DNA of 64,000 nucleotides, from the IMG/VR virus record IMGVR_UViG_3300050343_000243, positions 1-64,000 of that record; one strand, given 5' to 3'. Numbering within the stretch: the stretch's first letter is position 1; each line of letters starts with the position of its first letter. The stretch comes from a virus. Below, in pieces: positions 41,215-49,205 of the stretch. Position numbers and translations under genes: made by a program. The notes below the pieces were generated by a model. It had not been told where the DNA came from. It searched no databases and was given only the letters and a program-made list of their open reading frames with translations.

Positions 41215-41612
41215 TGTCAAACGTAAACACCGATGGATTGCCTCCAGAAATGCAGGCACGCATTGCACAAATCATTGAAGGTGCAAAACAAAAAGCTATT
41301 GCACAACATCAGACCCAGTATCCACCCGAGTCACCACATCAAGCAGCAATTGCAATGCCTGCTGCACCTGTAGCTCCTCCAACTCCTCCAGCTCCACCAG
41401 TACCCAACTTGATGGATCACACAATCGCTCTTCGTCAGGAAGTAGCTGCATTGTCACAGCAAGTGACTGCAATGGGTCAAGTCGTTGAAGCATGTGGTCA
41501 GGCTGTAGGTTCGATGTACTCAATGTTTCAATCGCAAACCACACCTACAGATACGGGCGCAACGTATAGCCAGAACTTCCAAGAACAAGTAGACGTGGGG
41601 GACGATTACTAA
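41214..41612 (+). CDS. 132-residue protein with Pro-rich linker and coiled coil
   Basis: N-terminal helix (PPEMQARIAQIIEGAKQKAI), a Pro/Ala-rich linker (about 40-65), then a heptad-patterned helix (LRQEVAALSQQVTAMGQVVE). Probably an oligomerising adaptor. Unknown. Joined to its neighbours by TAATG junctions. Confidence 0.55.
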   Translation: MSNVNTDGLPPEMQARIAQIIEGAKQKAIAQHQTQYPPESPHQAAIAMPAAPVAPPTPPAPPVPNLMDHTIALRQEVAALSQQVTAMGQVVEACGQAVGSMYSMFQSQTTPTDTGATYSQNFQEQVDVGDDY

Positions 41613-41965
41613 TGCCATACAAGGATCCGTCAAAGCAAGCCAACTATCGACGAATGTATCTGGCGGATCCTGCTAAAAAGGCAAAGCACAAAGCAACAAA
41701 GGATAAGAATCGCAGACAAAATTCCACAAAACGCAAAGAAATTTTATCCCGATTCCCTTGTGTCTTATGCGCCGAATCAGACCCAGATCTAATTGACTGG
41801 CACCACGTATATCCAGAAGACAAAGTCTTTGATATCAAAGGTTCACTGAGTCAGGCGTACACCACTTGGTGGGATGAAGTTATTAAATGCATACCTGTAT
41901 GCGCTCTATGTCACAGAAAAATACACAAAGATAAACTATGCCTGATACCACAGAAGAAGCGGTAA
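41612..41965 (+). CDS. HNH endonuclease
   Basis: 117 residues. A very basic N-terminal half precedes a compact HNH: FPCVLCAES (CxxC), LIDWHHVYPEDK (catalytic His region) and CIPVCALCHRKIHKD (CxxCHRKIH). It is embedded between replication genes with overlaps at both ends, which is typical of either a resident processing nuclease or a homing-type insertion. Confidence 0.85.
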   Translation: MPYKDPSKQANYRRMYLADPAKKAKHKATKDKNRRQNSTKRKEILSRFPCVLCAESDPDLIDWHHVYPEDKVFDIKGSLSQAYTTWWDEVIKCIPVCALCHRKIHKDKLCLIPQKKR

Positions 41966-42708
41966 ATAAACCGTACAGGATTCAAACTGCCAGTGGCTAC
42001 CGAAAGTATTTATGTTCGGGACTTTACATGCCGTCTGTTACTACAGTCTTATCTGCTACGGAAACAGAGAAAGCAAAAGCTGGTTTACGCAACTGGCAAG
42101 CTAATAACCCTGGTGCATTAGAAGCTGCATCAACTAGAGGTTCAGCAATTCACCTTGGGTGTGAAAACTATTTACGTGGTTTAGATCCAGGTGTCCCAGA
42201 AGAATATCAAGATTTCTGGACGGGAATGACCCAATACCTCGACTGGTTTGATACACTTCATTGGAGTGAAAGACCACTCCGACCTGACTGGAATCACCTC
42301 CGCTCTGACGATCGTGAGGTTGCCTATGTCTGGTCAACAGAGCATCTTTACGCTGGATGCCCTGACTTGATTGGAGAAATCGGTGGTGTAAAAATTATCG
42401 CTGACTTCAAGACAAGTAACGCTCCCTACTCTGCTGTCTTCCCTGAAAAAGGTGACCGCGCTGGGTTCGGAGGATTTCGAAAGTATCAGAAGTGTGCTCA
42501 ACAAATGGCGGCTTATCGCCTTGCATTGTTTGAACGTACCGGCTATAAATGTGATGCTGCTTTGATTATTGTTTCTACACCAGAAACATCTCAAGGCATA
42601 TTCATCGATTCAGATCAGATGGATAGATTCGAAGCAAAGTTTCTGACGCGTTGTAAAATGTTCCACGATAAAGAGAGTGACGAAAATACTGAAGATCGCG
42701 GTCAATAA
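41938..42708 (+). CDS. RecB-family exonuclease (PD-(D/E)XK)
   Basis: 256 residues. AASTRGSAIHLGCENYLRG provides the GxxxH helix. EVAYVWSTEHLYAGCPDLIG followed by VKIIADFKTSN gives the D-x(n)-D-x-K catalytic core. KYQKCAQQMAAYRLALF is the conserved QxxxY helix. It fits the phage nuclease that degrades host DNA or processes replication intermediates in T7-like cyanophages. It overlaps the primase/helicase start by 32 bases. Confidence 0.82.
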   Translation: MPDTTEEAVNKPYRIQTASGYRKYLCSGLYMPSVTTVLSATETEKAKAGLRNWQANNPGALEAASTRGSAIHLGCENYLRGLDPGVPEEYQDFWTGMTQYLDWFDTLHWSERPLRPDWNHLRSDDREVAYVWSTEHLYAGCPDLIGEIGGVKIIADFKTSNAPYSAVFPEKGDRAGFGGFRKYQKCAQQMAAYRLALFERTGYKCDAALIIVSTPETSQGIFIDSDQMDRFEAKFLTRCKMFHDKESDENTEDRGQ

Positions 42709-44905
42709 GAACTGCGTAAATAAACAAAACCCTCAGCTAGTAGCACGGGGTTGGTCAAACGTACTAGTCGATATCGACTGGTTAATGGGATGGGTAGGCA
42801 ACGGCTATGGCTGGTGCGCTACCCATTTTCATCAGAAGCACAGGCTCGCTGATAATGCTGCTGGTAGCAACCTCGTAGTCATTGACTTCGATGGTGACAC
42901 CACACTTGATACGTTCTGGGCTACCGACACCGCACAACAGTGGTGTGCAGGTACCTATACCTCTGCTTCTTACACAGAAGAAGAGCACAGATTCCGTGCT
43001 CTATTCCCTCTAGCTATAGATCTAGAGAGTTCCGCGCAGCACCGTGGTGCCTACTGGCTCATTGTCAATCGGTTACTGGCAGACCTAGGTCTTACAGAAC
43101 TCAAAGACAACTGTGGTCAAAAGCCTGAACGGCTCTGGTATGGCAACCAAAAGACGCAAACTAAGTTAAATCCTGGCGCAGAAGTCCCTGACTTTCTGCT
43201 TAATGACATTGACTACGACGAGCCCGCAGAGTTTACTCACTCTGACTGTGCAGAGATCGATGTCAAACGCTGCCAGTGGCTACTGCGTGAGTTCCTAGAG
43301 CCCTCAAACGACGATGAGTACGAGTCTTACTACGTGCCCGTTATGGCCGCTTGTGCAGGCGTAGGGACAGTGATCTTTGATGACTGGGTTGACTGGGTAA
43401 TCCGTGGTCATCATGGTCATAAAGAAGAAAATATCCGAAGGTTTAAGTGGAAAGGTCTTGGTAAATATGCAGGTCATACTAAACTGTATTCGCTTGCTAA
43501 AAAGCAAGATCCCAATTGGACTAGACAACTACCTAGTCAGCTCCGCTTTGGTGCTGCAGGTAGTGCCGTTGGATATACAGAGCTTGATCCAGTTATCAAC
43601 TTTGGAGAATTCATATCAACAAGTAAAGGAGAGACGATGGATTTTGATGTAGAACCGCTTGCGGATTCTCAACAAGCGCCGAAGAAGCGCGGACGTCCCA
43701 AGAAAAGTAATGACGACGCTGCCAAAGAACGTGAGGCTGACGTAGACAAAGTATCTACGATCCTCTCTGGTTTACGTAAGAACCGTCTTACTAACACCAT
43801 TGAGTACGACGGTCCCAATGGTCAAGTCGTACAGCTCGAAGGCAATGACCTCGATCTAATGACAACAAAGATGGCTTGTGAGCACGGGGTGTTTATCCCC
43901 GAGCCTCGTATCAAGTCAGCTATTCAGTACGCAGCTATCAAAAATAGCTACTGCCCTATCACTCGTTACCTCGATGGGTGTGCAGCTCATTCCACACCTC
44001 ACCCCGAGTGGGAGCGTATTGGTGAAGTGTTTCTAGGTAACAAGCACCAGCTTGCGACCTTGGCAATGAAGCGCATGATGATTGGCGCAGTTGCTCGTGC
44101 ATACAACCCAGGTCAGTCAATGTCCTGGCTTCCAATCCTTGTGGGTGCACAGGGTGTTGGTAAGTCGATGTTTGCTCGCAACCTTGTACCTGATGCACTG
44201 TTCTCGGAGATCACTACTCCACTAGAGACACTGATCAAAGAGCAGTATCGACTTCATGTGGCGTGGCTCCTAGAGCTTCCCGAGATTGATAACTACTTCA
44301 ACATCAGGAACATTGAGAACTTCAAGAACCTGATCACCAGTCGGGTTGATGAAGTCCGATTCCCTTATGCATCACTGCCATCGAAGCTGCCTCGTCGCTT
44401 CGTAATGATTGGAACCACGAACCGTAACCAGTTCCTTGTGGACTCCACAGGTAACAGACGTTTCGTTCCTCTTGAGATTGGCGCAGGCTTTCAAATTCCT
44501 TGGAAGCAACTGATTGCAGAACGCGACAGCCTCTGGGCTGCTGCTGTTGCTGATTATCGAGCCAACGTTGGATACGAATTCAACAGTGGTGAGATCGCTG
44601 CTATCTCGGAGTACATCCAAGAGTTTGGCGATCCTGATCCATGGCTCGACAAAATCGGTGCTTATGTCGCTATCCGTGAGGAAGTGACTGCTGCAGATGT
44701 TCTATCGCATGCACTGGAACTAGATCCACGTAACCAAAGCAGACGTGAAGGTAGACGTGTTGCTGATGTGCTGCAGTCTATGGGCTGGAGACGATTAGTA
44801 ACTAGCAGGAAAGATCCTGTTACTGGTAAATCAAAGTCAGTTCGTATATGGAAACGTCCTAAGGACGATCCGATTGACGAAACTCATATCCTTAACGATT
44901 TCTAA
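42677..44905 (+). CDS. PrimPol-type primase fused to VirE-family helicase
   Basis: 742 residues from a GTG start that follows an AAAGAGA ribosome-like site. The N-terminal domain has VVIDFDGD (67-74) and YTEEEHRFRALFPL, consistent with the catalytic motifs of archaeo-eukaryotic primase-polymerases. A charged linker (KKRGRPKKSND, about 340) precedes a VirE-type ATPase: GAQGVGKS (about 490-497), AWLLELPEID, VDEVRFPYASLPSKLPRRFV, MIGTTNRNQFLVD. It should prime and unwind DNA at the fork. This replaces the T7 gp4 type of primase-helicase usual in PolA-encoding podoviruses. Confidence 0.85.
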   Translation: MTKILKIAVNKNCVNKQNPQLVARGWSNVLVDIDWLMGWVGNGYGWCATHFHQKHRLADNAAGSNLVVIDFDGDTTLDTFWATDTAQQWCAGTYTSASYTEEEHRFRALFPLAIDLESSAQHRGAYWLIVNRLLADLGLTELKDNCGQKPERLWYGNQKTQTKLNPGAEVPDFLLNDIDYDEPAEFTHSDCAEIDVKRCQWLLREFLEPSNDDEYESYYVPVMAACAGVGTVIFDDWVDWVIRGHHGHKEENIRRFKWKGLGKYAGHTKLYSLAKKQDPNWTRQLPSQLRFGAAGSAVGYTELDPVINFGEFISTSKGETMDFDVEPLADSQQAPKKRGRPKKSNDDAAKEREADVDKVSTILSGLRKNRLTNTIEYDGPNGQVVQLEGNDLDLMTTKMACEHGVFIPEPRIKSAIQYAAIKNSYCPITRYLDGCAAHSTPHPEWERIGEVFLGNKHQLATLAMKRMMIGAVARAYNPGQSMSWLPILVGAQGVGKSMFARNLVPDALFSEITTPLETLIKEQYRLHVAWLLELPEIDNYFNIRNIENFKNLITSRVDEVRFPYASLPSKLPRRFVMIGTTNRNQFLVDSTGNRRFVPLEIGAGFQIPWKQLIAERDSLWAAAVADYRANVGYEFNSGEIAAISEYIQEFGDPDPWLDKIGAYVAIREEVTAADVLSHALELDPRNQSRREGRRVADVLQSMGWRRLVTSRKDPVTGKSKSVRIWKRPKDDPIDETHILNDF

Positions 44906-44934
44906 TTACACTAATTAATACATAGGTATATAAA

Positions 44935-45171
44935 ATGCAAGCAACAGATATCAAGCTGGGCCTTCGTGTCTGTGTAAAAACTAATGGCATGACTGCACTA
45001 GTTGTGGGTCGTCCGGAGTACTACACACCACGATCAAAACTTGTACGAATCAAATATGAAAACAGTACACGTTTTGAATACATGATTAGCAATCAACTCT
45101 CGCCACTGCCTACTGAAGATCAGTATCCAGCACTGGGAGGCACATACGTAAAACCTGAAGGAGAATTCTGA
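44935..45171 (+). CDS. 78-residue small beta-rich protein
   Basis: MQATDIKLGLRVCVKTNGMT; SH3-like strand pattern (VCVKTNG, ALVVGRPEYY, LVRIKYEN). Shares its last base with the next start (TGATG). Unknown. Confidence 0.55.
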   Translation: MQATDIKLGLRVCVKTNGMTALVVGRPEYYTPRSKLVRIKYENSTRFEYMISNQLSPLPTEDQYPALGGTYVKPEGEF

Positions 45172-45986
45172 TGGCTGAAGCTCAACCTCATAAAGGCCGT
45201 GGTGGCCATGCATATGGCAGGCGTGTCAAGCAACTCTCCAATACTGCAGAAGAGGGAGAGCTTTGCCTGTATTCAGGACACTCACTTGGCAGGTTCTCTA
45301 CTCACAGCATGCGGTATGACAGTCACCAAGCATGTGTTCGCTGTGTAGCTGGTGCTCGTGAAGGGCGTATGTCCTTTGACATCAGCAAACTGCTAAAGAA
45401 AAATCGAATTAAAGCTCTTAAATTTTGGTCACAAGTAGACATTGCATCACCCGAAGAATGCTGGGAATGGCAAGGCAACATCAACAAACACACAAAACAA
45501 CCACAGTTTTCGTGGAGACGACACGGGATTAGCTCTTCTACACAACATCATCCCCAGCGGGTTGCTACTTGGTTTACTTGGGGTGATCTTGGATTTACCG
45601 GCGTTAAAACTACTTGTGGTAATAAGTATTGCTGCAATCCTTTTCATCTTATTCCGCAAAATATTGGTGTCTTTGTAGATCACGACAGTTATCTAGAAAG
45701 CTTTGAGCTTGCATGTGAAATTCATACGCTGAAGCAACAAGTTGCCGAGTATGTAATGGAGCAAGCAATCAAGGAGCAAGAGAAGCTAGAACGTATCGAG
45801 CACCTAGATGGTAAAGAAGAGCTAATACTTAATCCAAACACGTTGTTTGATCAGAGGTATGCAGCTGTCATGGTGGATATGCTCAACGGAAACCATACCA
45901 GTCAAATAGATCCTAAGTCTTTGGGACTCCATGGTCAACCAGAGGACCATGAAACTGATGAGGATGACCCCACATCAGACTTTTAA
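45171..45986 (+). CDS. HNH-type endonuclease relative
   Basis: 271 residues. The central block EECWEWQGNI, HHPQRVATWFTWGDLGF, TTCGNKYCCNPFHLIPQN has the layout of HNH_3-type homing nucleases (CWEW, HR-like, CxNPxHL). The usual catalytic His of the second block is replaced or shifted. A zinc-like knuckle (CVRCVAGAR) precedes it and a coiled coil follows (about 185-220). It may be an active nuclease or an exapted DNA-binding protein. Confidence 0.6.
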   Translation: MAEAQPHKGRGGHAYGRRVKQLSNTAEEGELCLYSGHSLGRFSTHSMRYDSHQACVRCVAGAREGRMSFDISKLLKKNRIKALKFWSQVDIASPEECWEWQGNINKHTKQPQFSWRRHGISSSTQHHPQRVATWFTWGDLGFTGVKTTCGNKYCCNPFHLIPQNIGVFVDHDSYLESFELACEIHTLKQQVAEYVMEQAIKEQEKLERIEHLDGKEELILNPNTLFDQRYAAVMVDMLNGNHTSQIDPKSLGLHGQPEDHETDEDDPTSDF

Positions 45987-46018
45987 ATAACCTATTCTTA
46001 TACAAGAGTCATTACATT

Positions 46019-46441
46019 ATGTCTAGACGAACTGACCTACTACAGCAACTTATTAAATCAGATAAGTGGGGTGATGAAAAAGATCAGGAGCAGAAGTTTT
46101 TAGCTGCAACTGCTGAACTCATCCTCACTGATCTCATTAATATCGCTATCAAAGGTGTTGAAAGTCAAGGCGCTGGATCTCTGATTATTAATTTGCAGAA
46201 CGACTCCACGACATTCATGTCAGGTAGCAGCATTGAAAGTGACATCATTGTTGCTGAAGCTGAAGAAGACACTGATGTACTGGAGTTCTTGCGCAAACTG
46301 ATTGAAGAAGTTGATGAAAATGATTGGTCACAAAACGTACTCGTAACCTTGATCAGTGATGCTGGAACAAGAACATTTAGTCTCGAAGCAGGAGGGAGCC
46401 AAGAAAGCTTCCGATCGATCGCAGCAGAATTTAGCGGATAA
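46019..46441 (+). CDS. 140-residue acidic helical protein
   Basis: MSRRTDLLQQLIKSDKWGDE; helical with acidic blocks (ESDIIVAEAEEDTDVLEF). No motif. It overlaps the following gene by 83 bases in a different frame. Confidence 0.55.
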   Translation: MSRRTDLLQQLIKSDKWGDEKDQEQKFLAATAELILTDLINIAIKGVESQGAGSLIINLQNDSTTFMSGSSIESDIIVAEAEEDTDVLEFLRKLIEEVDENDWSQNVLVTLISDAGTRTFSLEAGGSQESFRSIAAEFSG

Positions 46442-47027
46442 GTTAAAAGAAAAAGGATTAAAGCTGCCTCTCTATCCAACGCCACAACTCATTGAAAGAG
46501 CGCGGCAAGTGATGGGGAGCATTGACTTTGATCCAACATCTGATCCTGTCCAGCAAGTTCTAGTTGATGCAACATCTGTGCCATCTGTAGAAGTAAACCC
46601 ACTACAAGAACACTGGCACGGCAATGTTTGGGTTGCTCCTAAAGGGGCAGTACGTAATACACGTATCTGGCTTAATAAAACCATTAACGAGTATCGCAAC
46701 AACTACATCAAAAGCTTCGTATTCTTTACTAGTGCCAGTGAAATTATTCGTGCCACTCCTATTATTTGGGACTATCCTGTATGCATTCCTTTCAGGAGAG
46801 TTAAACAGCTTCGCGCTACAGCAAATGGCTTCGAACCTGTCTGTCCTTCCACATGGAACGTACTGATCTACGGTCCACCCCTAGATGAAGCGATCAGTGA
46901 CATCGATAAGGTGACACTCTTTTACAACACGTTCAGAGATATCGGACGTGTCATCTTTAACGAATATGCCGGTGATAACTGGTCCAAAGACCTAGAACAT
47001 TTTGAAGAGCACAGAGGTGAAGTATGA
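46359..47027 (+). CDS. Phage N6-adenine methyltransferase relative lacking the catalytic motif
   Basis: 222 residues from ATG 46359. LYPTPQLIERARQVMG, FDPTSDPVQQ, EHWHGNVWVAPKG and TRIWLNKTINEYRNN follow the order of the Dam-type phage methyltransferase family (PTP, DPCS, W..NVWVNPPY, W..K). Where the family has NPPY, this protein reads APKG, so it should be unable to methylate. A non-catalytic DNA-binding or decoy role is possible. Confidence 0.6.
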   Translation: MLEQEHLVSKQEGAKKASDRSQQNLADKLKEKGLKLPLYPTPQLIERARQVMGSIDFDPTSDPVQQVLVDATSVPSVEVNPLQEHWHGNVWVAPKGAVRNTRIWLNKTINEYRNNYIKSFVFFTSASEIIRATPIIWDYPVCIPFRRVKQLRATANGFEPVCPSTWNVLIYGPPLDEAISDIDKVTLFYNTFRDIGRVIFNEYAGDNWSKDLEHFEEHRGEV

Positions 47028-47437
47028 GTAGGCACATCAACCCCAAGGCTTTCTACAACCTACCGTCTGGTGCTCGTGTTCATCCCTGTAGGTTGATCCA
47101 AAAAGATGGCACGTTGATGTGGAAGCACGCGCTGCTTTCACAAAACGAACTTATCTGCATTCCAACTGTGCAGCCACACGAGGCTCACATTATTAAAACT
47201 GCTCAACGCATTGAAGAACTGAACTCCTGGGTCTCTCAAGACCTTGACCCATGGGAGTTTCTTAAGCCAGTGTCTTGGTATAACCCTGAAGTTCCGGGAA
47301 TGGATCAAGGTATTTCATTGTTCTTTAAACATACGAGCTTGCCTAATAATCAAGTCTATGACATATTAAACAGGCACATAAGTGAGTATGAAACGTTAAA
47401 GCAACATCAAGGTCTTCTGTTTTTCCAAAGGTGTTAG
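47024..47437 (+). CDS. 137-residue protein, last gene of the rightward replication run
   Basis: MSRHINPKAFYNLPSGARVH; mixed alpha/beta with several Trp and Pro. It overlaps the methyltransferase-like gene by ATGA and is followed by a cassette-type terminator. Unknown. Confidence 0.6.
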   Translation: MSRHINPKAFYNLPSGARVHPCRLIQKDGTLMWKHALLSQNELICIPTVQPHEAHIIKTAQRIEELNSWVSQDLDPWEFLKPVSWYNPEVPGMDQGISLFFKHTSLPNNQVYDILNRHISEYETLKQHQGLLFFQRC

Positions 47438-47438
47438 T

Positions 47439-47458
47439 GCCCCCTCCGGGGGCTTGAT
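47439..47458 (+). terminator. Cassette-type terminator hairpin
   Basis: GCCCCC-tcc-GGGGGC, 1 base after the stop of the 47024 gene, with a weak T-run. It separates convergent genes. Confidence 0.6.
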
Positions 47459-47461
47459 CCG

Positions 47462-47818
47462 TCAGCCAGAAATCTTTTCGATCAGTCGATTCAGATACCA
47501 ACGAGCTTTCTTGGCATCCTCAACAGGATTGTCCTTAAGCCAAATACGCAACATATATTTCAAGACTTGACCATGAAGCATTGCCAAGCTGCTGCTAGGT
47601 GCTGGTTCAATTGCCTCTTCAATGATGTCAATTGCTTCCTGCTTACCAGCTGTGTAATGACTAGGGCTATTAACCCGGTCCTCTACTCCAAATACAACAG
47701 AGTCAGGAGTAGCTAGGTGGAAAGGCGATGCCTTTTTGTACACCTCGTCAATGAATCCATTCTCGGTATTCCATTTCTCAAACTGCTTATTGGCATTGAA
47801 AAAATCTTCGTAATTCAT
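47462..47818 (-). CDS. DUF3310 protein
   Basis: I chose ATG 47818 (MNYEDFFNANKQFEKWNTEN). 118 residues. RVNSPSHYTAGKQEAIDIIE followed by GQVLKYMLRIWLKDNPVEDA and KKARWYLNRLIEK matches DUF3310 (NHPSHYT...VLKYL.R...K...DL.KA.WYL..LI). This family is widespread in phages, often near nucleotide or replication genes, with no established function. It is divergent from the deaminase-like gene. Confidence 0.85.
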   Translation of the reverse strand: MNYEDFFNANKQFEKWNTENGFIDEVYKKASPFHLATPDSVVFGVEDRVNSPSHYTAGKQEAIDIIEEAIEPAPSSSLAMLHGQVLKYMLRIWLKDNPVEDAKKARWYLNRLIEKISG

Positions 47819-47876
47819 GTATCCGCATCTATGTGATTCACTTCCTAATATAAGAATGTATAAGCCATAATGTGAT
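47819..47876. promoter_or_regulatory. Divergent intergenic region, likely bidirectional promoter
   Basis: 58 bases between divergent starts at 47818 (minus) and 47877 (plus). It contains TATAAGAATGTATAAG-type A/T-rich boxes (about 47850-47863) suited to -10 elements. This is inferred from arrangement. Confidence 0.35.
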
Positions 47877-48425
47877 ATGCCAGCCCCAAAAGGTGACCCA
47901 ACATATATAAAGAACAAAGATAAGTATTTCGTAAGTGTCGCTAAAACTATTGCCACTGCTTCATCTCACCCCACTGCACCAGGTGGATGTGTAGTTGTAC
48001 GTGACCGAGAGATCCTCGGTGACGGACGAAGCATTCTTACCGACAGCAAGATTGAAATTGACTGTGTCTCATATGCCATTGCTGCTGCGTGTAAACGTGG
48101 CACAGGCATGACGGGTGCTGTTATCTACACCACTCGATACCCATTCTCCGCGTCAATCTTCCAAGCTCACATCATGGGCATCAGGAAGTTTGTAATCGTG
48201 GCACACGAATGGGAGCCGTATTACAAGGATGAATTCCGCAGAGCTGCGCGGCTAGCTCGTGAACTGAACATATCTATTGAACCCCATTTTGATGATGAAG
48301 ACCCAAGATTTGCAGTCAACTCCCGTGCAAGCAGAAAAGTTGACAAGACTCTCTACACCACAGAGGACCACGCCCCTGACGACTACGACCCAACCACTAC
48401 TGAAGAAGCAATCCATGAAAACTGA
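47877..48425 (+). CDS. Deoxycytidylate-deaminase-fold protein with degenerate active site
   Basis: 182 residues. The order GGCVVVRDREILGDGRS, then a helix where HAE should be (IDCVSYAIAAACKRG), then TTRYPFSASIFQAHIMGIRK where TxxPCxxC should be, then FVIV fits the dCMP/cytidine deaminase fold. The zinc ligands are missing: no HAE, and PFSAS replaces PCxxC. It is probably a catalytically dead, possibly regulatory relative. It overlaps the exonuclease gene by 11 bases. Confidence 0.6.
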   Translation: MPAPKGDPTYIKNKDKYFVSVAKTIATASSHPTAPGGCVVVRDREILGDGRSILTDSKIEIDCVSYAIAAACKRGTGMTGAVIYTTRYPFSASIFQAHIMGIRKFVIVAHEWEPYYKDEFRRAARLARELNISIEPHFDDEDPRFAVNSRASRKVDKTLYTTEDHAPDDYDPTTTEEAIHEN

Positions 48426-48945
48426 ACTGCTGTTTGACATTGAAAGTACTGGACTTCTACGCAAGGGATCCACTATTCATTGCATCGTGATGCGTGACAT
48501 GGCTAACGTAGAAGAAGCAGAAGTCTTTGACTACAAGCCAGAACGTGCTGTTATTCAAGGCGTCAAACTACTAGAAAAAGCTGACACTCTTATCGGACAT
48601 AACATTGCTGGCTATGACATCCCCTTGCTGCAAGAACAATATCCAGACTTTACGCCAAGAGGTGAAGTCATTGACACACTTGTTTTGTCTCGCTTGTATT
48701 ATCCTCACATTGCTGACAGAGATTATGAGCGCAGACCTGCTGGAATGCCTCAACGCCTCTATGGCAGGCACAGCCTCGAAGCCTGGGGCTACAGACTGAA
48801 GTGCTTCAAAGGAGACTTCGGTAAGAACGAGAGCAATGACTGGTCTACATACACACCAGAGATGCTCGACTATTGCATTCAAGATACTCAAGTAACAGTA
48901 GCTCTCTATGAGCTACTCAAGCGCCGCATGGCGGACTACTCGTAA
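48415..48945 (+). CDS. DNA polymerase 3'-5' exonuclease subunit (split PolA)
   Basis: I chose ATG 48415 (MKTELLFDIESTGLLRKGST). 176 residues. DEDD exonuclease motifs: Exo I LFDIES (Asp8, Glu10), Exo II IGHNIAGYD, Exo III MLDYCIQDTQVT (YxxxD). This corresponds to the N-terminal proofreading domain of T7 gp5. The polymerase domain is a separate gene 240 bases downstream, with a small gene between them. Confidence 0.9.
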   Translation: MKTELLFDIESTGLLRKGSTIHCIVMRDMANVEEAEVFDYKPERAVIQGVKLLEKADTLIGHNIAGYDIPLLQEQYPDFTPRGEVIDTLVLSRLYYPHIADRDYERRPAGMPQRLYGRHSLEAWGYRLKCFKGDFGKNESNDWSTYTPEMLDYCIQDTQVTVALYELLKRRMADYS

Positions 48946-48962
48946 ACCAATTAATTAATCTA

Positions 48963-49205
48963 ATGACAACTAAAGCACCAAAGAAGACAGATCCTCTTAC
49001 TCTTGAAGAGGTACAAGCAGCGTCAGATATATTCTTCCCACTGTTCAATGAAGTCCATGCTCGTATGCCTGCTGGGTCTACGACAGAGGACGCTCTAAAG
49101 ATCATGGAGGCTGTGGCCAAGCTTGGTCATAAGACTCGTGCTGATGTTGCAGAGAAAAAGCGCAAAGAAAAATTCGGATTCAACAACCATGACGACAATT
49201 CCTGA
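48963..49205 (+). CDS. 80-residue linker-gene protein between polymerase halves
   Basis: MTTKAPKKTDPLTLEEVQAA; helical, ending in a basic EKKRKEKFGFNNHDD tail. It overlaps the polymerase start by 17 bases. Its position suggests it could help hold the exonuclease and polymerase polypeptides together; that is speculation. Confidence 0.55.
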   Translation: MTTKAPKKTDPLTLEEVQAASDIFFPLFNEVHARMPAGSTTEDALKIMEAVAKLGHKTRADVAEKKRKEKFGFNNHDDNS

